From positions 8,764,298-8,828,297 of the forward strand of contig CM029383.1 in assembly GCA_017165825.1 (NCBI GenBank): DNA of 64,000 bases, in the 5' to 3' direction. The notes beneath the pieces were generated by a model. That model worked only from the letters and a program-made list of their open reading frames with translations, ran no database searches and was not told the origin of the DNA. This document shows, piece after piece, positions 12,701 through 23,900 of this stretch (position 1 is the stretch's first letter; each line of letters opens with the position of its first letter). The position numbers and the translations under genes are program-made. This DNA comes from Hepsetus odoe. Its lineage: Eukaryota; Chordata; Actinopteri; Characiformes; Hepsetidae.

Positions 12701-15700
12701 AGGAAACTGTCCCTACACCTCCAGAGTTCCCAGGTTTAGCTACAACACAACTCTTTTGTGTAATCCTTGACAACCCCGTGACAATCTTCACTTTCATTTC
12801 ATATTTCAGGAAGAAAAAGACAGCGAGGATGAGGACGAGGGAGAGAAAGAATCCAAACCAGATTCACCTAGCAACCCCTCCATCTCCAGCATCCCCAAGT
12901 CAGTAGATGTATCGATGTTTAGTAGATATCGAAGTCAGTAGATATCGATGTATATCGATGTTTAGCCACCAGGGTCCCTGTTTCCCTGTCTCTGATTGGG
13001 GGAATTCATGTGTATCTCTTTTTTTAGCGCTGACCAGAAATCAGCTGGGAAAATCATCAAATTCGGAACCAACATTGACCTGTCTGACCCAAAGAGGTAA
13101 GAGTGGTGCTCCTAATTGGCTAATTGACTGAAGGGACCTGGGCTTACACACACACACGTTCTGAGGTGATTATCCAAACCAGGCCAGTGGAGGGTGATCA
13201 TGGAATGAAAGGTGGAGAACACCCTGGACTATTTGCCAGATACAATTTAGAAATTTGTGGCGGTGGTCTAGTGGTAGGGTGCTTGCCTATGGACCCATAG
13301 CTCAAGAGGTCCCAGGTTCAAATCCCACCTCTGGCACTACCACCACTGGGTCCCTGAGCAAGGCCCTTAACCCTGAATTGCTCCAGGGGGACTGTCCCTG
13401 TCATTAGGACAATGGAAGTCTCTCTGGATAAGAGCGTCTGCTAAATGCCGTAAATGTAAATTTATCTCCATTCCACCTGACACCTCTCTTTAAAATTTCA
13501 TAAAGCTATCGGAATCCACTGGGAGAACATGCTCCCCACAGAAAGGACCCATATCGTCCAAGTCTGGAATTGAAGCCAGGACCTTCTCTCTTGGAAGGCA
13601 ACATCTTGGAAACTCTGTCCACTGTTGCCAAATTTAGCAGTGGCAACAGTTATTCCTCCTTTTGTCATGAGATAGAGGTGCATAAGTTCTACAGAGAGGG
13701 GCATTGGTTAGATATCCCTTGGACAAGGTGGGTTTTTGGGCCTGTTTAACCCTCTGCAGAAACCTGCTCTATGGCTGGAATTATGGACAGTTGCTTCTAT
13801 AGTTAGGTTGCTTTTAGACAGCCAACTCATCCTTAAAATCTTCTGTCAAGGCTCCAGAGTATTGCAGCTGTCTAAGCATTAACTTTTGTTGTCAGGGCAT
13901 TGCATGGGTTCCTCTATGGAGAAGGGTTTGGTTGGGTACCTCCCAGAATAGCTCTGGAAAAGCTGGGCTCATGGGTCTGTTTAACCCTTGGACTCTAACT
14001 CTGGAGAACCCTGCTCTGCAACTGGAGAAGTCAACAGTTGCCTTCTATAATTGAGTTCTTAATTGCCTTTAGGTATCCAACTTATCCCTAAAATCTTTTG
14101 AAAAGGGTCTGAGACTCACAAATGTCTAACCTTTGACTGTATTTTTATTTGATCCTCGGTGATGCCTCAACCATCCATGACATGGAGTGTAAGACCATTA
14201 GCTTTTTGGTGGGTAGGATGGTTCTCCTCTCCCCACTCGGCCACTGGTGCAGAATGTTCTCCACCAATGTCCATTAACAATGCTCTTCTGAAAAATGGGT
14301 TGGAGCTGACTTAAAGGAAACACATGCCCTCACCCAACTAGGGGATTGTGGGAGTAGGGGAGTTAGTAGTTTGGCATGGCGGTCATTTTGTATATTCACT
14401 GGGTTTTGCTGTGTGCAGGTGGAAGCCCCAGCTGCAGGAGCTGCTGAAGTTGCCAGCGTTCATGCGTGTCTCCTCTAGCGACAACATGCTAAGCCAAGTG
14501 GGTCACACCATACTTGGTATGAACACCGTCCAGCTCTATATGAAGGTTCCAGGCAGCAGAACTCCAGGTCTGCTCACCTACATCCTCTTCCACATTCCTT
14601 CACTCTCAAAAGTCTTTGAATACAACTATAGTCTTTTAAACGCAATCTGTTTTCCCCCACAGGCCACCAAGAGAACAATAACTTCTGCTCTGTGAACATC
14701 AACATCGGCCCTGGAGATTGTGAGTGGTTTGCTGTGCATGAACATTACTGGGAGGCCATCAGTGATTTCTGTGAGAAGTGAGTCGTTTCTACCTTCATTT
14801 GCCAGATTTTCAGCTATTAATTCCTGGACCTTTGAGACCTTTTAATTTGGAAGCCATGATCTGGAGAGTCTTAGATTTGTGCTATATGGGTTGATAGTTT
14901 GTACCTAATTGAATGTTGCAGAACTTTTTCAAACCTCAGAAAAAAACATGAAAAGCAGGAACGTGTCAAATCTAAAACAGAAAATAATCTGTAGTAATAA
15001 GGATTGCCCTTCATGAGTAGATATCTATGCTATCTTGAGCTCCTTGTTTCCTCATATTTTGCTTCCAGACATATATTTTAATGTCCTGTTGAGGAGGACA
15101 GTGTTTTTGTCTCTCATTTTCAGTACAATCTCTGTAGCTGAGCAGTTCTCCAGATCTTCCTGAAGGACAGTGTTGTTGTCTCTCATTTTCAGTCCAGTCT
15201 CTGTACCTGAGCAGTTCTCCAGATCTTCCTGAAGGACAGTGTTGTTGTCTCTCACTTTCAGTCCAGTCTCTGTACCTGAGCAGTTCTCCAGATCTTCCTG
15301 AAGGACAGTGTTGTTGTCTCTCATCTTCAGTACAGTCTCTGTGCCTGAGCAGTTCTCCAGTTCTTCCTGAAGGACAATGTTGTTGTCTCTCATTTTCAGT
15401 CCAGTCTCTGTACCTGAGCAGTTCTCCAGATCTTCCTGAAGGACAATGTTGTTGTCTCTCATGTTCAGTCCAGTCTCTGTACCTGAGCAGTTCTCCAGAT
15501 CTTCCTGAAGGACAGTGTTGTTGTCTCTCATGTTCAGTCCAGTCTCTGTACCTGAGCAGTTTGATAGTTTTGTGTTGGTTAATCCACACAGTGATCTACG
15601 TCTGAACCTTCAAGCAGAACAAAGCGTCTAACTTAAGACATGAAGCAGTGAAGAAACAGCAGATGATTCCAGATGATCAGGGCAGTGATTAGTTTACAGA

Positions 15701-16510
15701 ACGCTAAGTAGCCCCTTTATCTAGAACCTTGTATCTTTAGACACTTTGCAGCTTGGAGCACTAAAACCTTAACTTCCCGTCTGCTCAAAAAATGGTAATG
15801 TTGCACCAACGAAGTGATTCTCTAACATGAAGCAGTGAAGAAACAGGTGCAGATGATTACAAAAGATTGCTAAAGATAAGACCGACATGAAATTAATATA
15901 AAGAAATGAGGCCCATAATTGAACTGTATTTTCATGTATTTGTTCTTGTTTCAAGCAGTTCTATCTTGTAAATTGATTCTATTTCATTGGTCGATCACCT
16001 TGCTTGTCCTTCAGGCATGGCGTGGATTATCTGACCGGCTCGTGGTGGCCAGTTCTGGAGGATCTTTACCAGGCCAACATCCCTGTGTACCGTTTTATCC
16101 AGCGTCCAGGAGATTTGGTGTGGATTAATGCTGGCACTGTGCACTGGGTGCAAGCGGTGGGCTGGTGCAACAACATCGCCTGGAACGTGGGCCCCATAAA
16201 CTGTGAGTACAACGTGTGAACACCAGGGGGGGCCAGAGTGCACAAGTGTTCATAGTGTTCATACAACAAGACGGATCATTCTTATGTACATCTATATTTC
16301 TTATATAAGGAAAACACATATAATCATACAAATACTGCAAACATATTGCACATTTTTCTCTTTTCGTCAGTCGGCATGATAGAAAACAAATCAAAGGATT
16401 ATTTTTTTTCTGGTTACTTGCTCACTGCTGATGAAAAAGAGGAATATTTGTACTGAGCTCTTGGGTAAAATTTGACTGGTCAGGTCAGCCTGTGCCTCTG
16501 TAATATCAGA

Positions 16511-16544
<34 letters not shown>

Positions 16545-18757
16545 TCCCAGCGTACCAGTATCAGCTGGCTCTGGAGCGTTTCGAGTGGAACGAGGTCAAA
16601 AAGGTCAAGTCTATTGTTCCCATGATTCACGTCTCCTGGAATGTCGCCCGTACAATCAAGATAACGGACCCGAAAGCGTACAAAATGATCAGGTGAGTCA
16701 TGCAGTTTCCTGTAAGATTTTACTCATATTTATTTTTATTCTGTATATTTGATTTTTCCTGTTTTTGTTTCTTCTTTTCTCTTCGACTGTCCGTTTGGGC
16801 AGGTGCAACCTAACCAGTGTCCCTCAGGATCAATAAAGTTCTGATTTATTCATTTTGACCTGAAGAGCAGCTTTTGAATACTGACGGTCATTTGCAGACT
16901 GCCATTAAACAACACATATTGAAACTGCTGGACCTTAGTGAGGTGAAAGTGAAAGGGACTATTTGTCATTCTGAAACACAGTGAGCCACAACGAAATACA
17001 TTCTCAGTGTTTAACCCACACACACCGTCCAGCAGGGGGCAGACATATCCAGCGCCCGGGGAGCAGTGATGGGGATGCTACCATAAGGGTACCTCAGGAC
17101 AACCTACTGGTCTGGGATTTTAAGCAACGATCTTGTGATCCTGGGTGTCGTCCCTAAACACTGGACCACAGTGGCCCCTTTTAAAAACCTGAACGAGTTT
17201 TGAAGAGCACTGACATTATGTATACTTGATGTCTGTGATTTAATGGAAAGGCATGTGCTTTGTCAATGCGGATGTGTCTGTCCATATGTGTGTCTTTGTG
17301 TGTGTCCATCTGGATCAGATTGACCCTGTCCTGTTCCCCCTGCAGGCACTGCCTCCTGCAATCCATGAAGCATATCCAGATCCAGCGGGACCAGCTGGTA
17401 GCAGGAGGGAAAAAAATCTCCTACCAAAGCAGAGTGAAAGATGAACCGGCCTACTACTGCAACGAGTGCGATGTGAGTTTTAGATATGATGTCATATATC
17501 AATACTTTTTATATCACTGTGCAAAAGTATTGAGTATATTCTTTTTATTTTGCTGGGAATCACCTTGTTGGTGCAAAAATTCAATTTTCCCTGCCTGTCA
17601 GACTGTCTGATCTTTATCAGACTGAGGATTAAATGAAAGAAACAGGAAAAAATGTTTTAGTGCCCCAGGCTGCAAAGTGTCTAAACATACAAGGTTCTAG
17701 ATAAAGGGTTTCCACCCGCTCAGCGTTCAGCATCAGCAGTAAATGAATCACCTGATCATCTGGAATCATCTGCACCTGGTTCTTCACTGCTTCATGTCTT
17801 AAGTTAGATGCTTTGTTCTGCTTGAAGGTTCAGACGTAGATCACTGTGTGGATTAACCAACACAAAACTATCAAACTGCTCAGGTACAGAGACTGGACTG
17901 AACATGAGAGACAACAACACTGTCCTTCAGGAAGATCTGGAGAACTGCTCAGGTACAGAGACTGGACTGAAAATGAGAGACAACATCACTGTCCTTCAGG
18001 AAGATCTGGAGAACTGCTCAGGTACAGAGACTGGACTGAGAATGAGAGACAACACTGTCCTTCAGGAAGATCTGGAGAACTGCTCAGGTACAGAGACTGT
18101 ACTGAAAATGAGAGACAACAACACCGTCCTTCAGGAAGATCTGGAGAACTGCTCAGGTACAGAGATTGGACTGAACATGAGAGACAACAACACTGTCCTT
18201 CAGGAAGATCTGGAGAACTGCTCAGGTACAGAGACTGGACTGAACATGAGAGACAACAACACTGTCCTTCAGGAAGATCTGGAGAACTGCTCGGGTACAG
18301 AGACTGGACTGAAAATGAGAGACAACAACACTGTCCTTCAGGAAGATCTGGAGAACTGTTCCTCACCAGTACATTAAAAACCCAAGAAAGTCTGCCTTTT
18401 TGGATATATATAATGTATGTGTGTGTGCGCTTACAGGTGGAGGTGTTTAACCTGCTCTTCGTGACCAGTGAGAACAGCAGTAGAAAGACGTACGTGGTTC
18501 ACTGTGAGGATTGTGCTCGGCAGCGTAGCCCCAGCCTGACCGGAGTCGTGGTGCTGGAGCAGTACAGAGTGGAGGAGCTCATGAATACGTACGATACCTT
18601 TAGCCTGGTGAGACTGAGACACACACACACACACAGGAATGTACTGAGAGTGTAAAGTAAAAAGTACAGGAATGTACTTAGAATGTACTGAAAGTACTCA
18701 CTCTCTCTCCCGCTCTCTCTCTCTCCGTCTCAGGCTCCCTTGCCATGTTCTAAATGA
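3555..18757 (+). CDS. kdm6b: Lysine-specific demethylase 6B (JMJD3), complete coding region in 20 exons
   Basis: Nuclear Fe(II)/2-oxoglutarate dioxygenase that removes methyl groups from H3K27me3/me2, relieving Polycomb repression. Coding exons: 3555-3673, 4635-4718, 4801-4990, 5675-5878, 6132-6266, 6402-6740, 6861-8070, 8467-9952, 11427-11553, 11795-11900, 12415-12620, 12810-12898, 13028-13096, 14419-14567, 14663-14777, 16015-16202, 16551-16692, 17346-17472, 18437-18607, 18734-18757. They sum to 5280 nt and the phase closes at every junction: 1759 aa, against about 1643 in human. Residues 1-1200 are disordered, basic and Ser/Pro-rich; from about 1220 the protein follows human KDM6B closely. 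Fe ligands H1506, E1508 and H1586 and zinc cysteines 1691, 1694, 1718 and 1721 are all present, each offset by +116 from human. The start was chosen because MYHAADQYSGRY matches the family's MHRA/MHHA-type N terminus. Teleosts carry two kdm6b copies; I cannot say which this is. Confidence 0.96.
6861..8070 (+). CDS. kdm6b: kdm6b large coding exon 7 (basic and Ser-rich region)
   Basis: A single 1210-nt exon encoding about residues 358-760. It opens with ETRRSVSGQDGW. A long Lys/Arg/Glu-rich stretch (KKRHRERERRKER, KKKKKARE, KDGKKREKK) looks like a nuclear-localising basic region, followed by a Ser/Pro-rich acidic tail (SDLSEEEED). The donor is CCTG|GTGAGT. The frame from 7239 is the downstream part of this exon; the true frame runs back to the acceptor at 6860. 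No globular domain is seen. Confidence 0.88.
8467..9952 (+). CDS. kdm6b: kdm6b large coding exon 8 with TDLxP-type repeat and KELKI motif
   Basis: A 1486-nt exon encoding about residues 761-1255. It begins GVSWPDCQHSD and runs through a degenerate Thr/Asp/Leu/Ser/Pro repeat (about 8825-9010) and a Lys-rich stretch. It ends with a block that matches human KDM6B closely (KAELLRLKAMS, then PLKELKIILVKV, then SFIASETEEKR). That block shows the exon is genuine and joins the catalytic half. The donor TGCAA|GTGAGC splits a Lys codon completed at 11427. Confidence 0.92.
10041..10560 (+). repeat. Dispersed repeat fragments in kdm6b intron 8
   Basis: A tRNA-like piece with box B 'gggttcgaatctc' near 10176 is followed by a + copy of the 69-bp-unit element (ctcaggtacagagactg at about 10377). 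The flanking text (ccgttctctgtggagaggatcccac) recurs inverted at 45238-45285. The outer 'aaagtcttgagcc' resembles edges seen at 45020 and 17521. Confidence 0.6.
10850..11295 (-). repeat. 69-bp-unit dispersed element, reverse copy (about 2 units)
   Basis: Two reverse-oriented units (ccagatcttcctgaaggac) are followed by the element's unique flank (gtgatctacgtctgaacc, aagcagaacaaagc), also found at 15590, 17810 and 53280. It lies within kdm6b intron 8. It is non-coding. Confidence 0.85.
11427..13096 (+). CDS. kdm6b: kdm6b exons 9-13: pre-JmjC helical linker
   Basis: Five exons encode AKVKGKFRESY, LNPPTPSIY, LESKRDAFSPVLLQFCTDP, VIRGLAGSLRLN, LGLFSTKSLVEA, the TQVQQPADENW block, YAQYQASSFQESLQ, an acidic EEKDSEDEDEGEK stretch and IIKFGTNIDLSDPKR. 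These are the most conserved segments before the JmjC fold in KDM6 proteins and pack against it. A SINE sits in intron 10 (11955-12145). Confidence 0.96.
11945..12148 (+). repeat. tRNA-derived SINE, forward copy
   Basis: It carries an A-box-like 'tcgagtggtaggatac', box B 'aggttcaaattcc', a body 'cctgagcaagaccctgaa' and the tail 'gaagagtgtctgctaaatg', a common teleost SINE layout. It lies in kdm6b intron 10. Confidence 0.8.
13256..13462 (+). repeat. tRNA-derived SINE, forward copy
   Basis: A better-preserved copy of the same family: 'cggtggtctagtggtagggt' (A box), 'ccaggttcaaatccc' (B box), 'gagcaaggcccttaaccc' and the tail 'ataagagcgtctgctaaatg'. It lies in kdm6b intron 13. Confidence 0.88.
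14419..16202 (+). CDS. kdm6b: kdm6b exons 14-16: JmjC catalytic core
   Basis: Exon 14 gives WKPQLQELLKLPAFMRV and MNTVQLYMKVPGSRTPG; K1497 and T1503 correspond to human 2-oxoglutarate contacts. Exon 15 gives the HQE iron motif (H1506, E1508; codons at 14665 and 14671), then S1514 and N1516. Exon 16 gives DYLTGSWWP, the QRPGDLVWINAGTVHW strand with the third iron ligand H1586 (codon 16142-16144), and GWCNNIAWNVGP. All catalytic residues I know for this family are intact, so the enzyme should be active. Confidence 0.97.
15030..15870 (-). repeat. 69-bp minisatellite element, reverse orientation, in kdm6b intron 15
   Basis: About 6-7 units of 69 bp (about 15096-15560), each carrying 'ccagatcttcctgaaggaca' and 'ctgtacctgagcagttct', followed by a unique flank of about 250 bp. 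Because 69 is a multiple of three the array stays open in several frames, giving the apparent 192-aa and 159-aa proteins; these are artefacts. It is the inverted partner of the array at 17.6-18.4 kb. Confidence 0.92.
16515..16541. repeat. (TG)n tract next to the kdm6b exon 17 acceptor
   Basis: A TG run in intron 16 ends about 10 bases before the acceptor (gtcctcccag) of exon 17. It stands where the polypyrimidine tract would be, so repeat-length variation could affect splice-site strength. Confidence 0.85.
16551..18757 (+). CDS. kdm6b: kdm6b exons 17-20: JmjC C-terminal helices and GATA-like zinc domain
   Basis: Exon 17 gives YQYQLALERFEWNEV and IVPMIHVSWNVART. Exon 18 gives CLLQSMKH and the first zinc pair (C1691, C1694 in YYCNECD). 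Exon 19 gives EVFNLLFVTSEN and the second pair (C1718, C1721 in HCEDC), then VVVLEQYR. This zinc domain reads H3 residues flanking K27 and sets KDM6 specificity. The last coding exon is only 24 nt (APLPCSK, stop TGA 18755-18757). The intron before exon 19 holds a 69-bp tandem array. Confidence 0.96.
16938..17178 (-). repeat. tRNA-derived SINE, reverse copy
   Basis: The tail 'gtgaaagtgaaagggact' comes first, then 'ccagcgcccggggagcag', 'gggtacctcaggacaacct' and the tRNA-like head ('ctaaacactggaccac'). It lies in kdm6b intron 17. Confidence 0.85.
17510..18375 (+). repeat. 69-bp minisatellite element, forward orientation, in kdm6b intron 18
   Basis: The unique flank (gtgccccaggctgcaaag, gcatcagcagtaaatgaatc, cttcactgcttcatgtctt) is followed by about 7 units of 69 bp (about 17878-18360) carrying 'ctcaggtacagagactg' and 'gtccttcaggaagatctgg'. 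One unit is shortened to 66 bp. It is inverted relative to the copy at 15.03-15.87 kb, so the two bracket kdm6b exons 16-18. Confidence 0.92.
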
Positions 18758-19176
18758 AGCCGATGTGTGATGTCACAGCCATGACCAAATCCCTGCTCAA
18801 TCAGCAGCAGTGCCAACCTTCAGTTCTCTCATCAATTCTTTTTTTGGGTTCATTTTTATTTATTGTTTTCTTTTTCTTTACCAAAAACCACTACTACTGC
18901 AAACTCTCTCTCTCTGCGTTACCAATCGGCGAAAGCTGTTTTGCTCAGTACTGTTTACAGAACCCGCATCAGCAGACGGTCCTCCAGCTCAGTCGTCTTC
19001 CCCTCAACGAGCTACGGACGGGACGCGGCGTCAGAAGGCCCAGTGAGGGCATTTTGGCAGCCGCCGGTACTGGAACGACCAGCAAGGTGCCACAAACCGG
19101 GAGCACACTGGACTCGTAATGTGAAACTCAGCTATCAGGTCATCCATCCACAGAGGAAAGTGCTGTGATTTTTATG

Positions 19177-19221
<45 letters not shown>

Positions 19222-20511
19222 CAACTTTGCCAAACATGTGAATGAATTCAGGTACTGTTGCAGTTTACATTTATGCAAATCTGCGGAGGCTTTTTTTTTT
19301 TTCATTTTTCCGCCCGTCTGGTTATTTCAGTGTCTCGTTCTGAACAAATGGTGCTACGAAACTAACGCAAGGGGAGTCCGTTCTCCGCCCAAGGAGCTAA
19401 TGCTTACGCCGACTACGACAGTGGCATTATTTCGGGTCTTTTTGTTGTGTTTTTCCTTGTTTTTCTTACTCTTATGCCTGTGTTGTGTCAAATTTTACGA
19501 CTCTAATCTTTGTAATTGCTGTTTTGCATATTTCTCCTATCTGGGTGCTATTTTTTTCCAATTTTACGAAGGTTTTCATGAAAAAATAACTTTTTAAACA
19601 GCCTGCAATCGCACCGTTTTGGCCTTGGGACTTAAAAAAAAAAAAGGAAAAAAAGGCAGAGCATTAAGCAGATTAGCGAACAATAAAGGTACACGGCGAA
19701 AAAATACGGGTCGAATTTACAGACGCATTTGGTTTTGGTCTGGAAAACCTTGTGGTGTACTTCTGTTTTTGGTAAAAAAAGAAAAAAGAAAAACAACATT
19801 CCTGTTGGTTCCACATTTGATGAATTTATAACCTCCTGGTTTGTGGGTTTGTTTGTTAGTTTGTTCTGAATTTTACATTTTTTTTATTTATTCAACTGCT
19901 TCTCACGTATTTATTGAACATACATGGTGCTCCTCGTGAACGAGGGAAGTCCAGATTTTGTAAATGTTTTTTTTTCCCTCTGAATCGTGCTATTCTTTGC
20001 ACAGGTGCAGAAAAGGGGGACGTTTATTTCTGAATGGTGCTCGACCCCCGCTCGGCCTCTCGGGCGGCTCAGTGTATATGATCTAGAGAAGTTAAATACA
20101 CGAATATAACATTAATCTCACAGCTTTGGTGCTTAGAACAGAGTCTGTACACCTGTATGCCCTGAATGTCTTTGTATTGTATCCGATTTAAAAGAGGTCC
20201 TTTGGCTTTTCCATTACGGGATATCGTGATACGTGTGGATGACGACATTATTGCTGTTCCGTACCATCTTTTTACGATTCTGACAGATTTCTACGAGCCG
20301 TGGTTGGTTTATTTTTCCCGCCCACTCCTCTCAGAGTGAGCCCGTCAGGTTAATTCCACTCATGAGTTACGATTTTACTGTATAAACGAAGAAAAAAGAA
20401 GAAAAAAAAAGATGATGTACTGAGCCAGACCTGTCTTAAACACTCGTGTGATTTTGTGTGTCATAATTGATATAATGACTATGAAATAAAAAAATGTTTT
20501 GATAAATTCTT
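18758..20511 (+). other. kdm6b 3' UTR
   Basis: Sequence after the TGA shows no further coding frame. It contains a (CA)n tract at about 19183-19217 and several U-rich stretches, and reaches a canonical AATAAA at 20485-20490, followed by T/C-rich sequence. Confidence 0.75.
20485..20490 (+). promoter_or_regulatory. kdm6b polyadenylation signal AATAAA
   Basis: An AATAAA hexamer about 1.73 kb after the stop codon, followed within 30 bases by T-rich sequence (tgttttgataaattctttct). It is the first well-placed signal seen after the stop. Confidence 0.7.
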
Positions 20512-20904
20512 TCTCCCCCCCTCCTCCCTGTGTTATCGGTTATTTTGGGACGTTGCCTGTTTTACGACAGAAAGCGAGATTTCCTCTGCCAGATGTGACC
20601 CCTGGTGTGTATTAGGGGTCACCACAGGGGTCATGAGACAGAGAGAATCAATTTTGGGTGACACCTTGGCGCCCTCTGCAGACGGGCTGACGGATATCCT
20701 GGTTCCAAGGGCAGGAAATCAGGTCTTCCTCTTTCGTGACTCTCAGGATTTCCTCCCTAAGATTTTTTTTCTCCTCTACCTTCACCGTTCCTCTGAGCTC
20801 CAGATGAACACGAGATGAACACTCGACCTACCTCATGATCCATGGTTCTTATAAATAAAGGTCCATAAAGGGAACCTGGCATAGATGTATAGTTTTAGGA
20901 GAAA

Positions 20905-23900
20905 TTGATATATAATGATGGTGTTTATAGTGGAGGATTATGATGTTTAGTGGGGAATGATGGTGTTTGTAGTGGAGCATGATGGTGTTTCTAGTGGAGA
21001 ATGATTGTGTTTGTAGTGGAGAGCGATGGTGTTTATAGTGGAGAATGATGGTGTTTGTAGTGGAGAATGATGGTGTTTATGGTGGAGAATGATGGTGTTT
21101 GTAGTGGAGAATGATGGTGTCTGATGGAGAATGATGGTGTTTATAGTGCAGGATGATGGTTTTTGAAGTGGAGAATGATGGTGTTTATAGTGGAGAATGA
21201 TGGTGTTTGATGGAGAATGATGGTGTTGATGGTGGAGAATGATGGTGTTTGTAGTGGAGAATGATGGTGTTTGTGGAGAATGATGGTGTTTGTAGGAGGA
21301 ATGATGAAACAGTGGAGAATGATGGTGTTTATAGTGAGGAATGATGTAGGTTTGATGGCGAATGATGTGCTTATAGTGAGAAATGATGGTGTTTATTATG
21401 AAATGATGGTATTTATTTAAGGAATGATGGTGTTTGATGGAGAATGATGGTGTTTGATAGTGCAGATGATGGTTTTGAAGTGGAGAATGATGGTGCTTAT
21501 AGTGGAGAATGATGGTGTTTGATGGAATGATGGTGTTGATGGTGGAGAATGATGGTGTTTGTAGTGGAGAATGATGGTGTTTGTAGTGGAGAATGATGGT
21601 GTTTGTAGTGGAGGATGATGGTGTTTATTGTGGAGAATGATGGTGTTTATGGTGGAGAATGATGGTGTTTATTGTGGAGAATGATGGTGTTTAAAGTGGA
21701 GAATGATGGTGTTTATAATGGAGAATGATGGTGTTTATAGTGGAGAATGATGGTGTTTGATGAGAATGATGGTGTTTGTAGTGGAGAATGATGGTGCTTG
21801 GTAGGAGAATGATAGTGTTTATAGTGGTGAATGATGGTGTTTATAGTGGAGAATGATGGTGTTTGATGGCGAATGATGGTGTTTATAGTGGAGAATGATG
21901 GTGTCGGATGCACAATGATGGTGTTTCTGATGGCGAATGATGGTGTTTGATGAGAATGATGGTGTTTATGTGCAGGATGATGGTTTTTGAAGTGAGAATG
22001 ATGGTTTATAGTGGAGAATGATGGTGTTTGATGGAGAATGATGGTGTTGATGGTGAGAATGATGGTGTTTGTAGTGGAGAATGATGGTGTTTATAGTGGA
22101 GAATGATGGTGTTTGTAGTGGAGGATGATGGTGTTTATTGTGTGGAGAATGATGGTGTTTATGGTGGAGAACATGCTTGATTGTGGAGAATGACAGTGTT
22201 TTTATAGTGGAAGATGATAGTGTTTGATGGAGAATGATGGTGTTTGTAGTGGAGAATGATGGTGTTTGTAGTGGAGATAGATGGTGTTTATAGTGAGAAT
22301 GACGCAAAGTTTGATGGAGAATGATGGCAAGTTTATAATGGAGAATGATGTGTTTGGCGGAGAATGACTGTGTTTGATGGAGAATGAGACGGTTTGGAGG
22401 GAGAATGATGGTGTTTAGTGAGATAGATGGCATTTATAGTGGAGAATTACTCGTGTTTGATGAGAATGATGGTGTTTGATGGAGAATGATGGTGTTTGTA
22501 GGAGAATGATGGTGTTTGTAGGAGAATGATGGTGTTTATAGTGGAGAATGATGGTGTTTGATGGAGAATGATGGTGTTTATAATGGAGAATGATGGTGTT
22601 TATAGTGGAGAATGATGGTGTTTGATGGAGAATGATGGTGTTTGAAGCGTGGGAGAAACACTGGTGTTTGATTGGAGAATGGTAGTGGGTGATTGGAGAA
22701 TGGTGGTGTTTGATTGGAGAATGATAGTGTTTGATTGGAGAATGATGGTGTTTGATTGGAGAATGATGGTGTTGATTGGAGTGATGGTTTGTAGGAGAAT
22801 GATGGTGTTTGTAGTGGAGAATGATGGTGTTTGTAGGAGAATGATGGTGTTTATAGTGGAGAATGATGGTGTTTATGGTGGAGAATGATGGTGTTTATAG
22901 TGGAGAATGATGGTGTTTGTGGTGGAGAATGATGGTGTTTATAATGGAGAATGATGGTGTTTATAGTGGAGAATGATGGTGTTTGATGGAGAATGATGGT
23001 GTTTGTAGTGGAGAATGATGGTGTTTGTAGTGAGAATGATGGTGTTTATAGTGGAGAATGATGGTGTTTATAGTGGAGAATGATGGTGTTTGATGGCGAA
23101 TGATGGTGTTTATAGTGGAGAATGATGGTGTTTGATGGAGAATGATGGTGTTTATAGTGGCGAATGATGGTGTTTGATGGAGAATGATGGTGTTTAGAAA
23201 AGAGGAAGGATGTTTTGATGAGAATGATGGTGTTTATAGTGGAGAATGATGGTGTTTGATGGAGAATGATGGTGTTGATGGTGGAGAATGATGGTGTTTG
23301 TAGTGGAGAATGATGGTGTTTGTAGTGGAGAATGATGGTGTTTGTAGTGGAGGATGATGGTGTTTATTGTGGAGAATGATGGTGTTTATGGTGGAGAATG
23401 ATGGTGTTTATTGTGGAGAATGATGGTGTTTTTATAGTGGAAGATGATAGGCTCGATGGAGAATGGATGGTGTTTGTAGTGAGAATGATGAAACAGGAGA
23501 TAGATGAAGCGAGAGTGGAGAATGACGGTGTTTGATGGAGAATGATGGTGTTTATAATGGAGAATGATGGTGTTTGAAGTGGAGAATGATTTGTTTGATG
23601 GAGAATGACGCAGTGTTTGGAGTGGAGAATGATGGTGTTTGTAGTGGAGATAGATGGTGTTTATAGTGGAGAATGACGGTGTTTGATGGAGAATGATGGT
23701 GTTTGATGGAGAATGATGGTGTTTGTAGTGGAGAATGATGAAATATAGGAGATAGATGGTGTTTATAGTGGAGAATGATGGTGTTTGATGGAGAATGATG
23801 GTGTTGCACGGAGAATGATGGTGTTTATAGTGGAGAATGACGGTGTTTGATGGAGAATGATGGTGTTTGAAGTGGAGAATGACGGTGTTTGATGGAGAAT

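Noticed and set aside
15011..15589. 192-aa and 159-aa minus-strand frames
   Set aside because: They translate a 69-bp tandem repeat inside a kdm6b intron; the same repeat is open in other frames on both strands and in other copies.
17846..18655. 269-aa plus-strand frame
   Set aside because: Repeat-array translation that runs by chance into kdm6b exon 19; only the last part overlaps real coding sequence.
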